Origin: Saitoella complicata NRRL Y-17804
Lineage: Eukaryota; Ascomycota; Saitoellomycetes; Saitoellales; Saitoellaceae
Length of the DNA: 64,000 nt
Direction of reading: 5' to 3'
Assembly (NCBI RefSeq): GCF_001661265.1
Contig: NW_017567016.1
Span: 115,750-179,749 of the forward strand
Part shown: positions 31,868 to 42,275 of the stretch, one piece after another
Position numbering within the stretch: the stretch's first letter is position 1
How the letters are laid out: each line of letters opens with the position of its first letter
Notes under the pieces: generated by a model
Databases searched by the model: none
Seen by the model: the letters and a program-made list of their open reading frames with translations, nothing else
What the model was told of the DNA's origin: nothing
Position numbers and translations under genes: made by a program

Positions 31868-33140
31868 CTATGACCTCCCACGTCTTCCCAATTTCCTTAC
31901 CATATCCGCCTTGTTCATCGGCTTCCCATTCTTAGTATAAGTAGCTCCAAGTAACCTTAGACCCTTCTGGATTATGTTGGTGTTCTTTTGCTTGAGCTCA
32001 CGGAGGGGGTAGTCCTTAAAGATTTTTGGAGGGTGTGCGGGGACTTGAACGGGTTCTCCGCTCTCTTCACCCTCGCCTTCTCTGCCCTCTCTGCTCTCTC
32101 CAGCCACAACTTCACATTTGGTATCTTATTCCTGCTGCTCAAGTGTAACGCTGACATCCGAAATGATTTGCCTTCGTCGCGGGTGTTGGCCATTCCGTCC
32201 ATACTGTCTTGTTTGCCTCTTCATGAGGGCAGTGCAGATGGAGATCAGGAAGGTTGATCTTCCAAAGACATATCACTTGTGCCTGGCAAAGGTCACTGCA
32301 AGGTGGTCCGGCTGCCTGCCCCGCCCTGAGCATACGAACTCAGCGGCATCACTATGCTTCTTCAGGTATTCAGGCGTGAGAAGTGGTGTCTTACAATTGT
32401 AGACCCAGGCCTTTGCAAGCTTCTTCTTCAGCATACTCAGCTCTTGCACGAGTTCTCTTCCTGCATGTTCAGTCTCCAAGTACGTATTGCATGACTGTAG
32501 GACCTTCTTGCAAAGCTCCTTTCTGCTCATATTAGCCGACAACAACTCAACTGCCAGGTCTGCGATCTTCAAGCTGATGATGCTGACAGGTGATAATTTT
32601 CTTAAATCTGACAGGAGAATAATCAAATCTGTGGCGCTGTGGAGGAAAGAAAGGAACCACAAGAAGTGCCATGTCCGCTGATGCTTCGCTGACGTCGCCA
32701 GCAATCCATCTCTGGTTATAGAAGGCGAGAAACGGAACACCAATCTTGCTGGTGAACCTTTTTTCTGCAATCCCATAACCGTGAAGGAAGTTAGCTGCTG
32801 CCATAGACAAAACCAAATGACCCTAAGTCACAATCACAACTGGTTTGTTAAGACCAAGATACTGGGCTGCAAACTTCATACAAGCATCAACTCTTCCTTC
32901 ACTGCCTGTGGAAACAGGTCATAGAAGGGAAACAGATGACCGGCAAAGGGATTCCTGTTCTCGTCTCCAGTTCCCCTCCCATGCCTGCATCCTCCATAGC
33001 GACCCCTGTGCAAGACGCCCGGCGTGTGCATGACCGGAGAAGAAGACTTTGCGCAATTCAAATCCTTCCTGTGTCAGATCTTTGCCTAAAGACAGGAGAA
33101 CTTTCGAATATGGAGGGGTTGCCTGCTTGATCACTATCTA
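31868..33140 (-). pseudogene. Broken ORF of unknown family
   Basis: Minus-strand coding texture is spread over three frames with stops. From 5' to 3' the blocks are: an Arg/Gly-rich start near 33130; a block ending FPFYDLFPQAVKEELML near 32880; KFAAQYLGLNKPVVIVT then a stop, then LSMAAANFLHGYGI and IGVPFLAFYNQRWIAGD; a block with SRKELCKKVLQSCNTYLE around 32500; and a basic C-terminus with GATYTKNGKPMNKADMVRKL ending at 31868. Together they look like one protein of about 400 residues disabled by frameshifts. I do not recognise the family. Its place beside a broken transposase suggests it belonged to, or was carried by, mobile DNA; that is inference. Confidence 0.45.
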
Positions 33141-33430
33141 TAATACCTTTTCATTCCATAATAGGTTCCCAAGAGCGGAAGACGTCAATGATAGCGAATT
33201 AGTATTGGGGAATCTGGGAAATCTTCAGAAAAACCGTGTCTTCTGCTTTGCATACAGTTGAAGGTTCTTTTCATCTGGTAAATTACCACAATAAGCGCCT
33301 CTGCCTTGTCGGTTCAAAAGATACTTCAGGCCAAATGTCAGGGATGGGTGTCGTGACTCCGGAAAGAATAACAACATTCGTTGACGTGACTGAAACGTAT
33401 ACCGAAGTGCTGACACGAGTCGGGCAGAGT

Positions 33431-33920
33431 CTATCCTTCTCCCGCATCTTCCTCAAGCTCAAGCCTCGCAAGCTGCTCTTCAATGGGGACCTCTTCACCT
33501 TCCTGAAAATCAAGCTCTGGCTGCTCAGCATCATACTCGTTTTCTCTCACTTCTTCAAGCTCCTCCTGCGTAGCATCAATCCCTGCCTCTTGCCCAGCCT
33601 TGAAATACGCCAAAAAAGCATGCAGCACCCCATTCTTCCTCTGTTGCATATCCTCAGCCGGTCTCGTCCAAGCAGTTTTGTTCTTCCAACCCTTACCAAT
33701 GTACCTCAGCAAAATCCCCGACTCAGCTGTAAGGTGCGGCCTCGATTTAAGGTACTGCCTCCAAAGGACGGACTCTGTAAAGCTCTTCTCAGCAGCATCC
33801 TAAGCATCCAGGATAACCCTGAGTGTACCAACAGACAGTCTGAATGATCTTACATACAGCTCAGTGCAGTATTCTTGACAAATGCGCGTTTCATCTGCCC
33901 TGCGCAGGGTTGTCACCTCA
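33431..33920 (-). pseudogene. Broken ORF, acidic C-terminal part
   Basis: A minus-strand frame, open apart from one TAG near 33798, ends at a stop at 33431. It reads TESVLWRQYLKSRPHLTAES, RYIGKGWKNKTAWTRPAED and then a very acidic tail (EELEEVRENEYDAEQPELD). The character is that of a real C-terminus, with basic then acidic blocks, and not of chance. No family was recognised. It may be a second gene of the same decayed element as 31868-33140. Confidence 0.35.
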
Positions 33921-34893
33921 ACACCAGATCAGGGTAGCTAAAGGTCCTAGACCGTAAAGTGAAGTTGGCTATGGACAGTTCAGACTCCCAGCAGTTGATT
34001 GGTGTCCTCAAATCATCCGTAGCATCACTCTTCCTGCCGTTGTGACATCATCAGGTCTTTCGGTGGCGATGCGGATACTGCATACCCGTGCACCGCCGTG
34101 CATGTCTGTGCATACAACATCATCATGTTGAAGCTCATGCTGTTGAAGCTTATAGAAAGCCAAGGAAGCGAACACCATAGAACGCATTTGCAGTACATGT
34201 AATTCTGAGCTCCCTCTATTATATGGCACCCCACGCACTGCCATTGGTAGCTTATGGAGGGGCCTCAATCACAGCAAGCTGAACCTTCCCCCAACATGAG
34301 TATACACAATGGAGGTCTTAAAAGTGAAATGTGGGGACACTGCATCGTCTGTGTTGTTTGAAGGATCTTTGTGATTCCAAGTTTTGCTATTCGCGCACAC
34401 TTGCATTTCGCGTAAAGAATTTTGCACATAGCATTAGAAGAACTGATGAGTTGCCTTATCAGCCAGTGAGTCTACATCCACTTTGTCGAGGTTGAAGAGT
34501 TGGAGCATGTCTACGTCTGTCAACTCCAAAGGATTCTCCAACAACTTCTTGTACAACTGTTTCTCATGGGACTGGAGTGCAAAGTTGAAAGCGTCCTTCG
34601 AGAACCCAGGGGTTGCAATATTATTGAAGGCCAATCTCTCTTGAATAGTGTCAAAGACGTCCTGATTGGCGCGAGAGCGTGCACTGGTTGTTCAGGACGT
34701 CTTGTATCCTTGTAGCTTGTCTGAAGGCCCACTCAGGCAGCGCTTGGAAGCGGCCGACGACGTGGCAGGGAGCACGAGCAACGAAGACGCGAAACCTAAG
34801 CCATAAAAGAAGAAAACGTGCACGCTAACTATGTATACCTATATACAGTACGTATCTACATCTATTTACATACGTGTCTCCTCTTATGTCCTC
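33921..34893. other. Gene-poor stretch inside the decayed island
   Basis: No supported gene. One minus-strand frame at 34434-34634 (66 codons, ending in KATHQFF) has a protein-like look, with charged helices such as HEKQLYKKLLENPLELTDVD, and could be the tail of another decayed ORF. Nothing else was found. Confidence 0.35.
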
Positions 34894-36660
34894 TCAATGG
34901 CCGTACCAATCGGGATGTGAAGAGTAACCATGATACATCCCAGGTAGTGTGCTGGGCACAGTAGGTGGAGGTCCACCTGCTGGAGCGTAAGGCCCAGGGT
35001 ATTGTGCCGGCCCACTGATATATCCAGTCGGTGGACCAAAGCCAAGTGGTTAAGAAAATGGGTGTGGCAAGACCATCAGGGGAGCGACGGGGATAGTCCT
35101 TGGCGCAATGGAGTATGGTGCAAAGCGGTTTGTCGGGTGGAGAGCTTGACCTTGGGCTGGTTGCAATGGACGATGGATAGCCTGACTTTGCGAAGTTGTT
35201 TGTGGGACAGGTATCTGCGATTGAGATGACGTGATGAGCAGGGGGCATGTCGTTCGACTGTGACCCTCCTTACGACATACACCGCTTCTCCTTTCACTGG
35301 CCTATACCCTGAACTGAACACGTTCGTGAGCACCCGGTATCCTCTGAGATCAGCTTTGCGACGCCGATCCCCTCAAACTTGCTCTCGTAGGGGGTTCTCA
35401 TATGAGCTCCCCAGCAACAGCCTCAGGTACAGGTACAGCTTCAGACGCCCCGGGAATAGTAATGCCCAAGTCGAGCCACCAGGGCCGGTGTACATCTTCC
35501 ATAGTGAGTACTCCTCCTTCATCCAGAATGCGTGAGATGGTATGAGCACAAAGCAAGCCAAAGACCACCTTTGTGAATGATCGACAAGGTGGCAGTGAAA
35601 CCCCGGTGTTAAGGGCTTGTGTCGCATAGGTGTATTGCTTTTTAATCTTGAGTAGCGCAAAAGCAGTCACTTTGTGATTGATAGCTGCAAAGAACACGTT
35701 GCATGACAGTGATGTAAGAACACTTCGTTTCTCTTGGGCAATTTGTGTGAGAATTGCATGATGTTGATTCCCCAAATATGTGCAGATGCGATCCCACAAC
35801 ATTACCAATGTATCCCTTCAGAGTGCTGTGACCACCTTCAAGCCCGAGAAGTCACTGCTGTTCCAAAATGAGTTACAACATCAACCCAGGGCGCGGCGAA
35901 GTACTCTTTGTAAGGGAGGAGGGTTCGTATGTAAGAGGCCATTCCCCGAGTCTCTTGTATTTACGATTCAGGTCTGCCAAGTTGTTGTCAAACTCTTCCT
36001 CGGTTGGAGAGTACATCAGTTGCCGGAATGCCGCATTGAAGGTGACCCAATCCTCAGTTGCGGGGAGAATAGGCCTGCGATTGGTGAGAACATTTTTCTC
36101 AATGTGCCAACGGCAAAGTAATTTCTTTGCAGCAGGGAATACTCGCTCAGTTGCTTTCATGAGACCAAGATCACAATCTGTAACCACCACATCTGGGGTG
36201 TAACTATTGACCATCTCGGAGTATATCTGAAGTGCCCACGGGTAGTCTGCTGCAGTCTCATGAGAGAGAAAACACAAGGCGGATGTGAACGTAGTGTTGC
36301 AACATGTCATCCCAACAATATAGAAGAGTGGCATCTGAAATCTGTTGGTCTTATACGTGCTATCCATGACAGAAACATTCCGAAAGTGCTGTGTGAAGGT
36401 GATGAACTGAGGGTGTGCAAAGATAAGCCCAGTAACATGATTGTCGTTGTCCAACTTCATTCTGAAGGGTAATCCTCGCTTCAGAAGCTCCTCCAGCAGA
36501 ACTGCAATAGGGGTACGACCTGCCCTGAAGTCCTCTCCAATTTTGCGATTCGCATTGTAGACGTTGCGGAGGGTAAGTCTTTGTTTCCCCCTCCTTGTTG
36601 TTTGATCGTGGTCGCAACAGCTACAGCTGCAATTTGCTCGGGCGCGGTGGAAAGAACGGA
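34894..36660 (-). pseudogene. MULE (Mutator-like) transposase, frameshifted
   Basis: DDE-type transposase relic. The best block, 36460-35873 plus about 110 nt upstream in the same frame, contains GRTPIAVLLEELL, a first catalytic Asp in VMDSTYKTNRFQMP, the second in VVVTDCDLGLMKA, and the CRWHIEKN motif. The frame then shifts near 35950 (LLPYKEYF, VDVVTHFGTAVTSRA), again near 35850 (LEGGHSTLKGYI), and again at 35808. The last frame holds the CAHTISRIL and MEDVHRPWWLDL end of the domain. A zinc-knuckle-like GVCRKEGHSRTTCP, with one expected Cys read as Ser, and a Pro-rich tail with an in-frame TAA end at 34894. At least three frameshifts and one stop mean it is inactive. Confidence 0.85.
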
Positions 36661-36674
36661 ATTCGCGGCGGCAA

Positions 36675-37146
36675 TTTCAATCGGGGTCCTGATCATTCCA
36701 CACCCCTAAATCTTCATTTCACACCCCCGCGCACTCACAATTTCAAAGATATCTCAACAGCCGTTGAACTTGGGAATACGGTAAGAGCGTAGAGAGATAG
36801 AGAGTAACTTTGTGAATATCCTGATACCTTTAACTCGCAGATTTCACTCCACCAGCTGCTGTACTCTGCCAAATACTGCTGAGATGTGATGTGCAGATTT
36901 AGGCATATATGCGCTGTGCCACACCAGCCGCGCTGAGAGGTGAGAAACAGTTGGTATCTTCTCCCAGGAACCTTCAAATCCGAATTTGAAGGTGGGAACG
37001 GATTCAGAGGACTTTTATCAATCTATATACTCTCTACCCTCCGAGATCCGATTTGTGGTTGGCGAGATATCCTGATTTTTTTTTGTTGGCGCGGGGGTGT
37101 GTTACGAAGAAAATGGGGTGTGCCAGGATCAGGACCCTTTCAATCG
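36675..37146. mobile_element. MITE of MULE type with 9-bp target-site duplication
   Basis: A 454-bp element (36684-37137) bounded by imperfect terminal inverted repeats of about 75 bp: left arm 36684-36758, right arm 37063-37137. The outer 11 bases (GGGTCCTGATC) are identical and the ACACCCCCGCGC core matches. Identity is about 70% overall with one 2-nt gap. The element is flanked by a perfect 9-bp direct repeat, TTTCAATCG, at 36675-36683 and 37138-37146. Nine-base duplications are the MULE hallmark. It carries no coding capacity. An inner 9-bp-arm palindrome (CCTTCAAAT/ATTTGAAGG) lies at 36971-36992. It sits just upstream of the MULE transposase relic. Confidence 0.85.
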
Positions 37147-37432
37147 CCCGTGGTAGGGAGTACGATGCACGCGAATGCATGGGTTGCCGCCGCAACCAAG
37201 TACTGTAACGTGAGCTTATCACAAAGTATAAACTGAGGATCAAATATTGTCTTTATCCTAAAGGTCTGCGGCTTTCGGTTCTACGTGCCTCACAGGTTTG
37301 TTGTAATTTATGCTACTACGTCAGCTGCCCCGTACAACGACGTACGCGTACGTAGAACGTACCAGTCGACAGCCCCGGCAGAAGTAGACATCGACCCTTT
37401 ACTTCCTCCATCGACACAATCCGCCATTAAAC

Positions 37433-38842
37433 ATGTCTGACGGCACTCTGCGTAAGGCAGATAAAGATTACTCCAAGATCTTGGATGAGCAATTGCCCGA
37501 AATCGAGGCCCAAGCTGCGGTTCGGCCGTTCCCATAACCTATTGCTGGATGTATGCTGACCAATTGATAGTCCAATGTTCAAAGCTCCCTCGAGCGCCTA
37601 CTTTCCTTAGAGAAACAGACTCGTCAGGCGTCCGACGCACCATCAGTAACGAGACTGCTCCTATGCATCGCCCGTACCCTCCACGCACATGCACCATGGG
37701 AGACTTTGATCGATAATATCCTTCTCTTGACGAAGAAGCATGGCCAGCTTAAAGCGTCAATTACGGCTCTTGTACAAGAGTCCATGAAATACATCACCGG
37801 CTCCGCGCCTTACAACGACAAAGACATGAAGATGATCGATACCTTGCTCGGCGTAACCGAAGGCAAGATTTTTGTGGAGGTGGAGCGTGCTCGTCTTACC
37901 TTGATGAAGTCGAAGCACTCTGAAGCAAATGGCGACATCGAGAAGGCTGCCTCAGTATTATTGGACTTGCAGGTCGAGTCCTTCGGCTCTATGCCCCCGC
38001 GTGAAAAGCTTGAATTCATCCTTGAGCAAGTCCGTCTCTGTCTTGCAAGAGGTGATTACGACTTGGCCGCGATCACTGCTCGCAAAATTTCTACTAAACA
38101 GCTCGAAACTACTGAAACGACCGACCTTCGTCTCCGGTACTACGAGCTCGTCATCCGCATTGGATTGCATAATGACGCCTACCTCGATATCGCAAAACAC
38201 TATCGTTCTGTTTCCCTGACAGACGCATTACCAGCTCAGCACGTTCTTGAGACGCTCCAGAGCGCAATCATGTTCTTGATTCTCGCTCCGTGGGACACCG
38301 AGTCCTCATCCCTCCTTGCCTCCGTTCTTGACACGACTGACATCGAGCGCCGCGCTCCTCTTTACGCTGAGCTGGGCCGTTGTTTCCTTCGCGGCGAGGT
38401 TATGCGCTGGCCATTGATTGAGCAGGCTTACGGACCTACTCTCCGGGAGACTGCAGTCTTCGGAGCCGCTCCGGATGGTAAGGGTGATGCGCGCTGGGAT
38501 GTTCTGCGTGAACGTGTGACGGAGCATAACATCCGTACTCTCGCGAAGTACTATACTCGCTTGAGTCTGCCCCGCCTGTCTACTCTTCTTGATCTCCCTC
38601 CCGCAGCGGCCCTCGATGCGCTTTCTCGTACGGTCACTAGTGCTTCAAGTCCGGTATATGCCAGAGTCGACCGACCGGCCGGCATCGTTACTTTCGAGAA
38701 GAAGAAGGGCGGAAATGAAGTTCTAAACGAATGGAGTGCGAATGTCAAGTCTTTATTGTCTACAATTGGACGGGTGGGGGAGTTGATTGGAAAGGAAGAA
38801 GCGCTGGCGAGTGTGAGGAAGGCGAAGGCTGCGAATGCTTAA
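37433..38842 (+). CDS. RPN5: 26S proteasome lid subunit Rpn5
   Basis: PCI-domain scaffold subunit of the 19S regulatory particle. Exons 37433-37519 and 37571-38842 give 452 residues (yeast 445). The N-terminus MSDGTLRKADKDYSKILDE and helices such as RVTEHNIRTLAKYYTRL, the PCI entry with SLPRLSTLLDL, and the winged-helix end are in place. The single intron uses an unusual GTTCGG donor; the phase-0 join with SNVQSSLERLL fits the family and no other GT nearby does. The 3' end faces RFC4, 178 bp apart. Confidence 0.92.
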
Positions 38843-39020
38843 TTCCAAATCATCAAGTGCAATACCAGGCAAACATAGTGTGGTTTGCAATATACCAGAA
38901 AAGAAATTTCTTGCAGTTGCCCTCTATCTGTCCAGCAGACCGATCACAATCTCGAGGGTATCCCTGTGTTTGCTACCCGCTTCCTTGCAGTACATCGTTG
39001 CCATTACGAGATTTTCTCCG

Positions 39021-40175
39021 CTAGTCCTTGAACAGCGCTGGATTCAACCTCAGCTTTGTCAACTTTGCCAACAACCCAGCCAACTGCAATAGCGTTCCAA
39101 CACCTTCCAAAATTTTCATGTGCACCAGCCCAATTTCCTTGATGAACTCCAGCTTCTCGTATTCCGCCATTTGATCCATGTTCTTCGCCACCCTAAACAT
39201 AGTAGTCACAATGTCTACCGCGGAATAACCTTTATCCCACAACTCCCGCAGAGTCTCCAGCGCTGGATCGATTTGACCCCGATGACAGGCGAGGAGAAGA
39301 GATTGCACGGCAATGGGATGAGGCTGATCGCAAACTTTGAAGACATTGTCGGCAGAAACGAATCCGAATCCAGCAACCGTAGATTGCAAGTTATTGACTG
39401 CTTGTCGCATATCACCCTCCGCCGAGAAAATCAATGCTGCCAGGCCGTCTTCGGAGTATTTAACATCTTCACTCTCACAGATTTGCTTGATTCGCCGCAG
39501 AAGCTGTCCTTCTGCTAGTCTTGAATATCTGAGGATTGCACATCTTGACTGAATAGGCTCGATAATCTTGTTGCTTTGGTTGCAGGCTAGGGCGAATCGT
39601 GTTGTTGAAGAGTAGATTTCCATCGTCCGACGGAGAGCTTGCTGAGCGCCAGCAGTCATCGAGTCGGCTTCATCGAGAATAATAATCTTGTGACGTCCAC
39701 GCGGCAGGTTGACCTTCTTCTGAGCAAAAGTTTTGATGCGGTTGCGGACAACGTCGATTCCTCTAAGGTACTAATCAGTATCATGCTCACTGATGGCCGT
39801 ATGGAGCCTACCTCTCGTCAGACGCATTCAATTCCAGAACACCTTCCTTGTACACCGGGCCGAGGAGCGCATGTGCCAAACACAGGATGGATGTCGTCTT
39901 TCCAATTCCAGGCATACCGGAGATGATGATATGAGGCATGTTTCCATCTTTCGCGATCACCTTGAGTCTCTCGATCGTTTCCTCGTTCCCGACAACATCA
40001 TCCAGAGTTTGAGGCCGGTACTTTTCCACCCTGCGAACATGGAAACGCGGTCAGTGGATGACGAGTGGGGAAAGGAGTGTAATACCAACCATGGAAGTTC
40101 ATATGGTTGAGCGGATAGGCTTGCACTCTGCTTTCCTATCGAAGATTCGCCGTTTGAATGGGCTGCGACGGACAT
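39021..40175 (-). CDS. RFC4: Replication factor C small subunit (yeast Rfc4, human RFC2)
   Basis: AAA+ subunit of the clamp loader that puts PCNA on DNA. Exons 40175-40090, 40030-39812 and 39762-39021 give 348 residues (yeast Rfc4 323). Walker A is [10 protein letters not shown], Walker B is ILDEADSMT, and the arginine-finger SRC motif is [10 protein letters not shown]. The phrases [40 protein letters not shown] and [17 protein letters not shown] identify the Rfc4/RFC2 branch. Intron 1 has a GTTGGT donor, fixed by the W codon split across it. Divergent from the complex I gene. Confidence 0.96.
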
Positions 40176-40470
40176 TACGCCAATTGTCGAATGCTAATGC
40201 TCCAGGTATCTCCCCGAGACCGAGGAGGACGCGACCGCGTACAGCACAACACGTGACTTTACAAACGTTTTTGAAGACGTTCTCGTAAGATGTTTTATCA
40301 TGTCTTCAGTAAGTATCCAAACCAAAAGACACCTCTGGAATTTCCAGACCGTCCAACCACTCGACCGGCCAACCACCGTCCACCAAATCTGGTCGTGCAG
40401 CAACTCGCAGTGCAAGTGCTTACTACGCAGGCGACCAGGATCAACCTCTTCGAACGCAATCATCGCCGCA

Positions 40471-41269
40471 ATGTCTCTCCTTCGTTCGATCCGGACGGCG
40501 TCTCGCTCATACAGGAACTTTTCTTCCTCCGCTGTATCACAGTCTGATGCGCTCTTCGTGCACCGCAACACTGCCCACAACAACCCTTCGATCAAGTTCG
40601 AGTTCAACGCAGACAACTTGAAGAAAGCTGAGGTCATCATCTCGAGGTATCCGAAACAATACAAGAAGGCCGCTATCATCCCTCTCCTTGACTTGGGACA
40701 GAGACAACTGGGATGGACGAGCTTGAGTGTAATGGATGAGGTTGCGAGAATCGTGGGAGTACCAAAAATGCGTGTATACGGTATAGTCTCATCTCCTCTT
40801 CCAACTACCTTGCATCTGACTGGTATCGGAACGTACAGAGGTTGCCACCTTCTACACTATGTTCAATCGCGAGCCTCTCGGCAAGCACTTCGTCCAAGTC
40901 TGCACCACAACCCCCTGCCAGCTCGGTGGCTGCGGCTCAGATGCTATCGTCAACGCCCTGAAATCCCACCTCAAGCTCTCATCCATTCCCGCTACCACCC
41001 CCGATAACCTCTTCACTGTCGTCGAGGTGGAATGCGCCGGAGCGTGTGTGAACGCTCCCGTCGTTGCGATCGGTGATGACTACTACGAGGATTTGACGCC
41101 GAAGACTATGATTGATGTGATTGAGGCTTACAAAAAGGGTGAGAAGCCAAAGGCTGGCCCGCAGGGTGGAGAGGTCCCACTTAGGGAGAGCTGTGAGCCC
41201 TATGGCAACAAGACTACGTTGACGGAGAAGCCTTATGGTCCTGGTGACTTTGTGAGGGCAGATCTGTAG
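40471..41269 (+). CDS. NUO-24: NADH:ubiquinone oxidoreductase 24-kDa subunit (NDUFV2)
   Basis: Peripheral-arm subunit of mitochondrial complex I holding the N1a [2Fe-2S] cluster. Exons 40471-40780 and 40839-41269 give 246 residues. An Arg/Ser presequence comes first. The four cluster cysteines are in [10 protein letters not shown] and [11 protein letters not shown]. The phrase [16 protein letters not shown] spans the splice junction. The C-terminus has [16 protein letters not shown]. An in-frame ATG upstream at 40300 would add 57 residues without family resemblance, so 40471 is chosen. Its presence shows the fungus has complex I, unlike Saccharomyces or fission yeast. Confidence 0.94.
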
Positions 41270-41886
41270 AGGGCTGTGCATGGATGAAGGAGTGCGGTTA
41301 CGATATATGGGAACGAAAAGTTTAAACGTGGATGTTAATAGCGTGAAAAGACATTCAACTTCACGAAGTCAATAATGCAATGATACCATGCGGCATATGC
41401 ACCGGCGGTAGCTTCAGTTTGTGTACTGGCGCCAACGATTTCACTTCTCCGCTTCAGTCCTGTACCTGGTATAGGCAACGACTGTATATCTCGAAACCGT
41501 GTTGCGCCGCGTGAGGATGGCTTTAATATAGGTGGACTTTTAATTCAGTGTAAGCTCGCGCGGCAAGCGATGAGTTCCCGATTGCCGTGGAAAGTGCTGG
41601 TAATATTAATGATACCAAAGTTTGTGTATTCATCGATCCGATATTCTAACCGCGACTATAGCTACCCTACGAGCCCCCCGAATTCGACTGTCACGAATAC
41701 TTCATTCGTGATTGCACAAATATGGAATAACATATTCCACTTCCAGCAAAGGCACTCAAATAAATCATTCAACTGTATGAAAAACACGAATAAAGTGGGG
41801 AAGTATTCAAGTAGAGTAGAATTCCAATTCATGGAACACGAATACCTTATTTAACGGTTTGGATCGTGAGGTCGGCTAAATTTCAT

Positions 41887-42036
41887 GGGTCTTTGAGGGT
41901 CTTTGAGGGTCTTTGAGGTTCTTTGAGGTTCTTTGAGGGAGGAGGGTCTTTGAGGGTTGAGAGTCTTCGCGGATCAAGGGTGGAGGGTCTTTGATGGATT
42001 GACGAGGATCAATGGTCTTTGGTGGCGGTTCTTTGG
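41887..42036 (+). repeat. Minisatellite of a 10-bp unit GGGTCTTTGA
   Basis: Three exact units (41887-41916), two units with one change (GGTTCTTTGA, 41917-41936) and then spaced degenerate copies to about 42036. No coding role is apparent. Confidence 0.85.
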
Positions 42037-42180
42037 CCTGCGCCTCATGAGAGTGACATGTGAGCACTGCTGATGCGCTGGCAAATTTCACCAAGTCCTC
42101 AGCACTAACCAGGAACCCACCACCATCAACGTCTCAATCTCCCTGGGTGTCTCACGACTGACTGACGAAAGAATCGAATC

Positions 42181-42275
42181 CTACACCTCCCTGGTCCTCT
42201 CCCATCGATATACGAGTCCCTGGCTCTCTCCCATCGAGATCACCAACTTCTACACCTCCCTGGTCCTCTCCCATC
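42181..42275. repeat. 69-nt-spaced direct repeat
   Basis: A 26-nt sequence beginning CTACACCTCCCTGG occurs at 42181-42206 and again at 42250-42275. A diverged third version (CCCTGGCTCTCTCCCATCGA) lies between them. The period is a multiple of three and a minus-strand frame reads it as repeated GEDQGGV, but no larger gene supports coding. Confidence 0.6.

Noticed and set aside
40300-40470. Longer N-terminus for the complex I 24-kDa subunit from the ATG at 40300
   Set aside because: The extra 57 residues show no family resemblance, while the ATG at 40471 starts a proper mitochondrial presequence.
41887-42275. A CRISPR-like array formed by the short repeats
   Set aside because: Repeat units are 10 bp without spacers, or only two 26-nt copies; the genome is a nuclear fungal one with spliceosomal introns.
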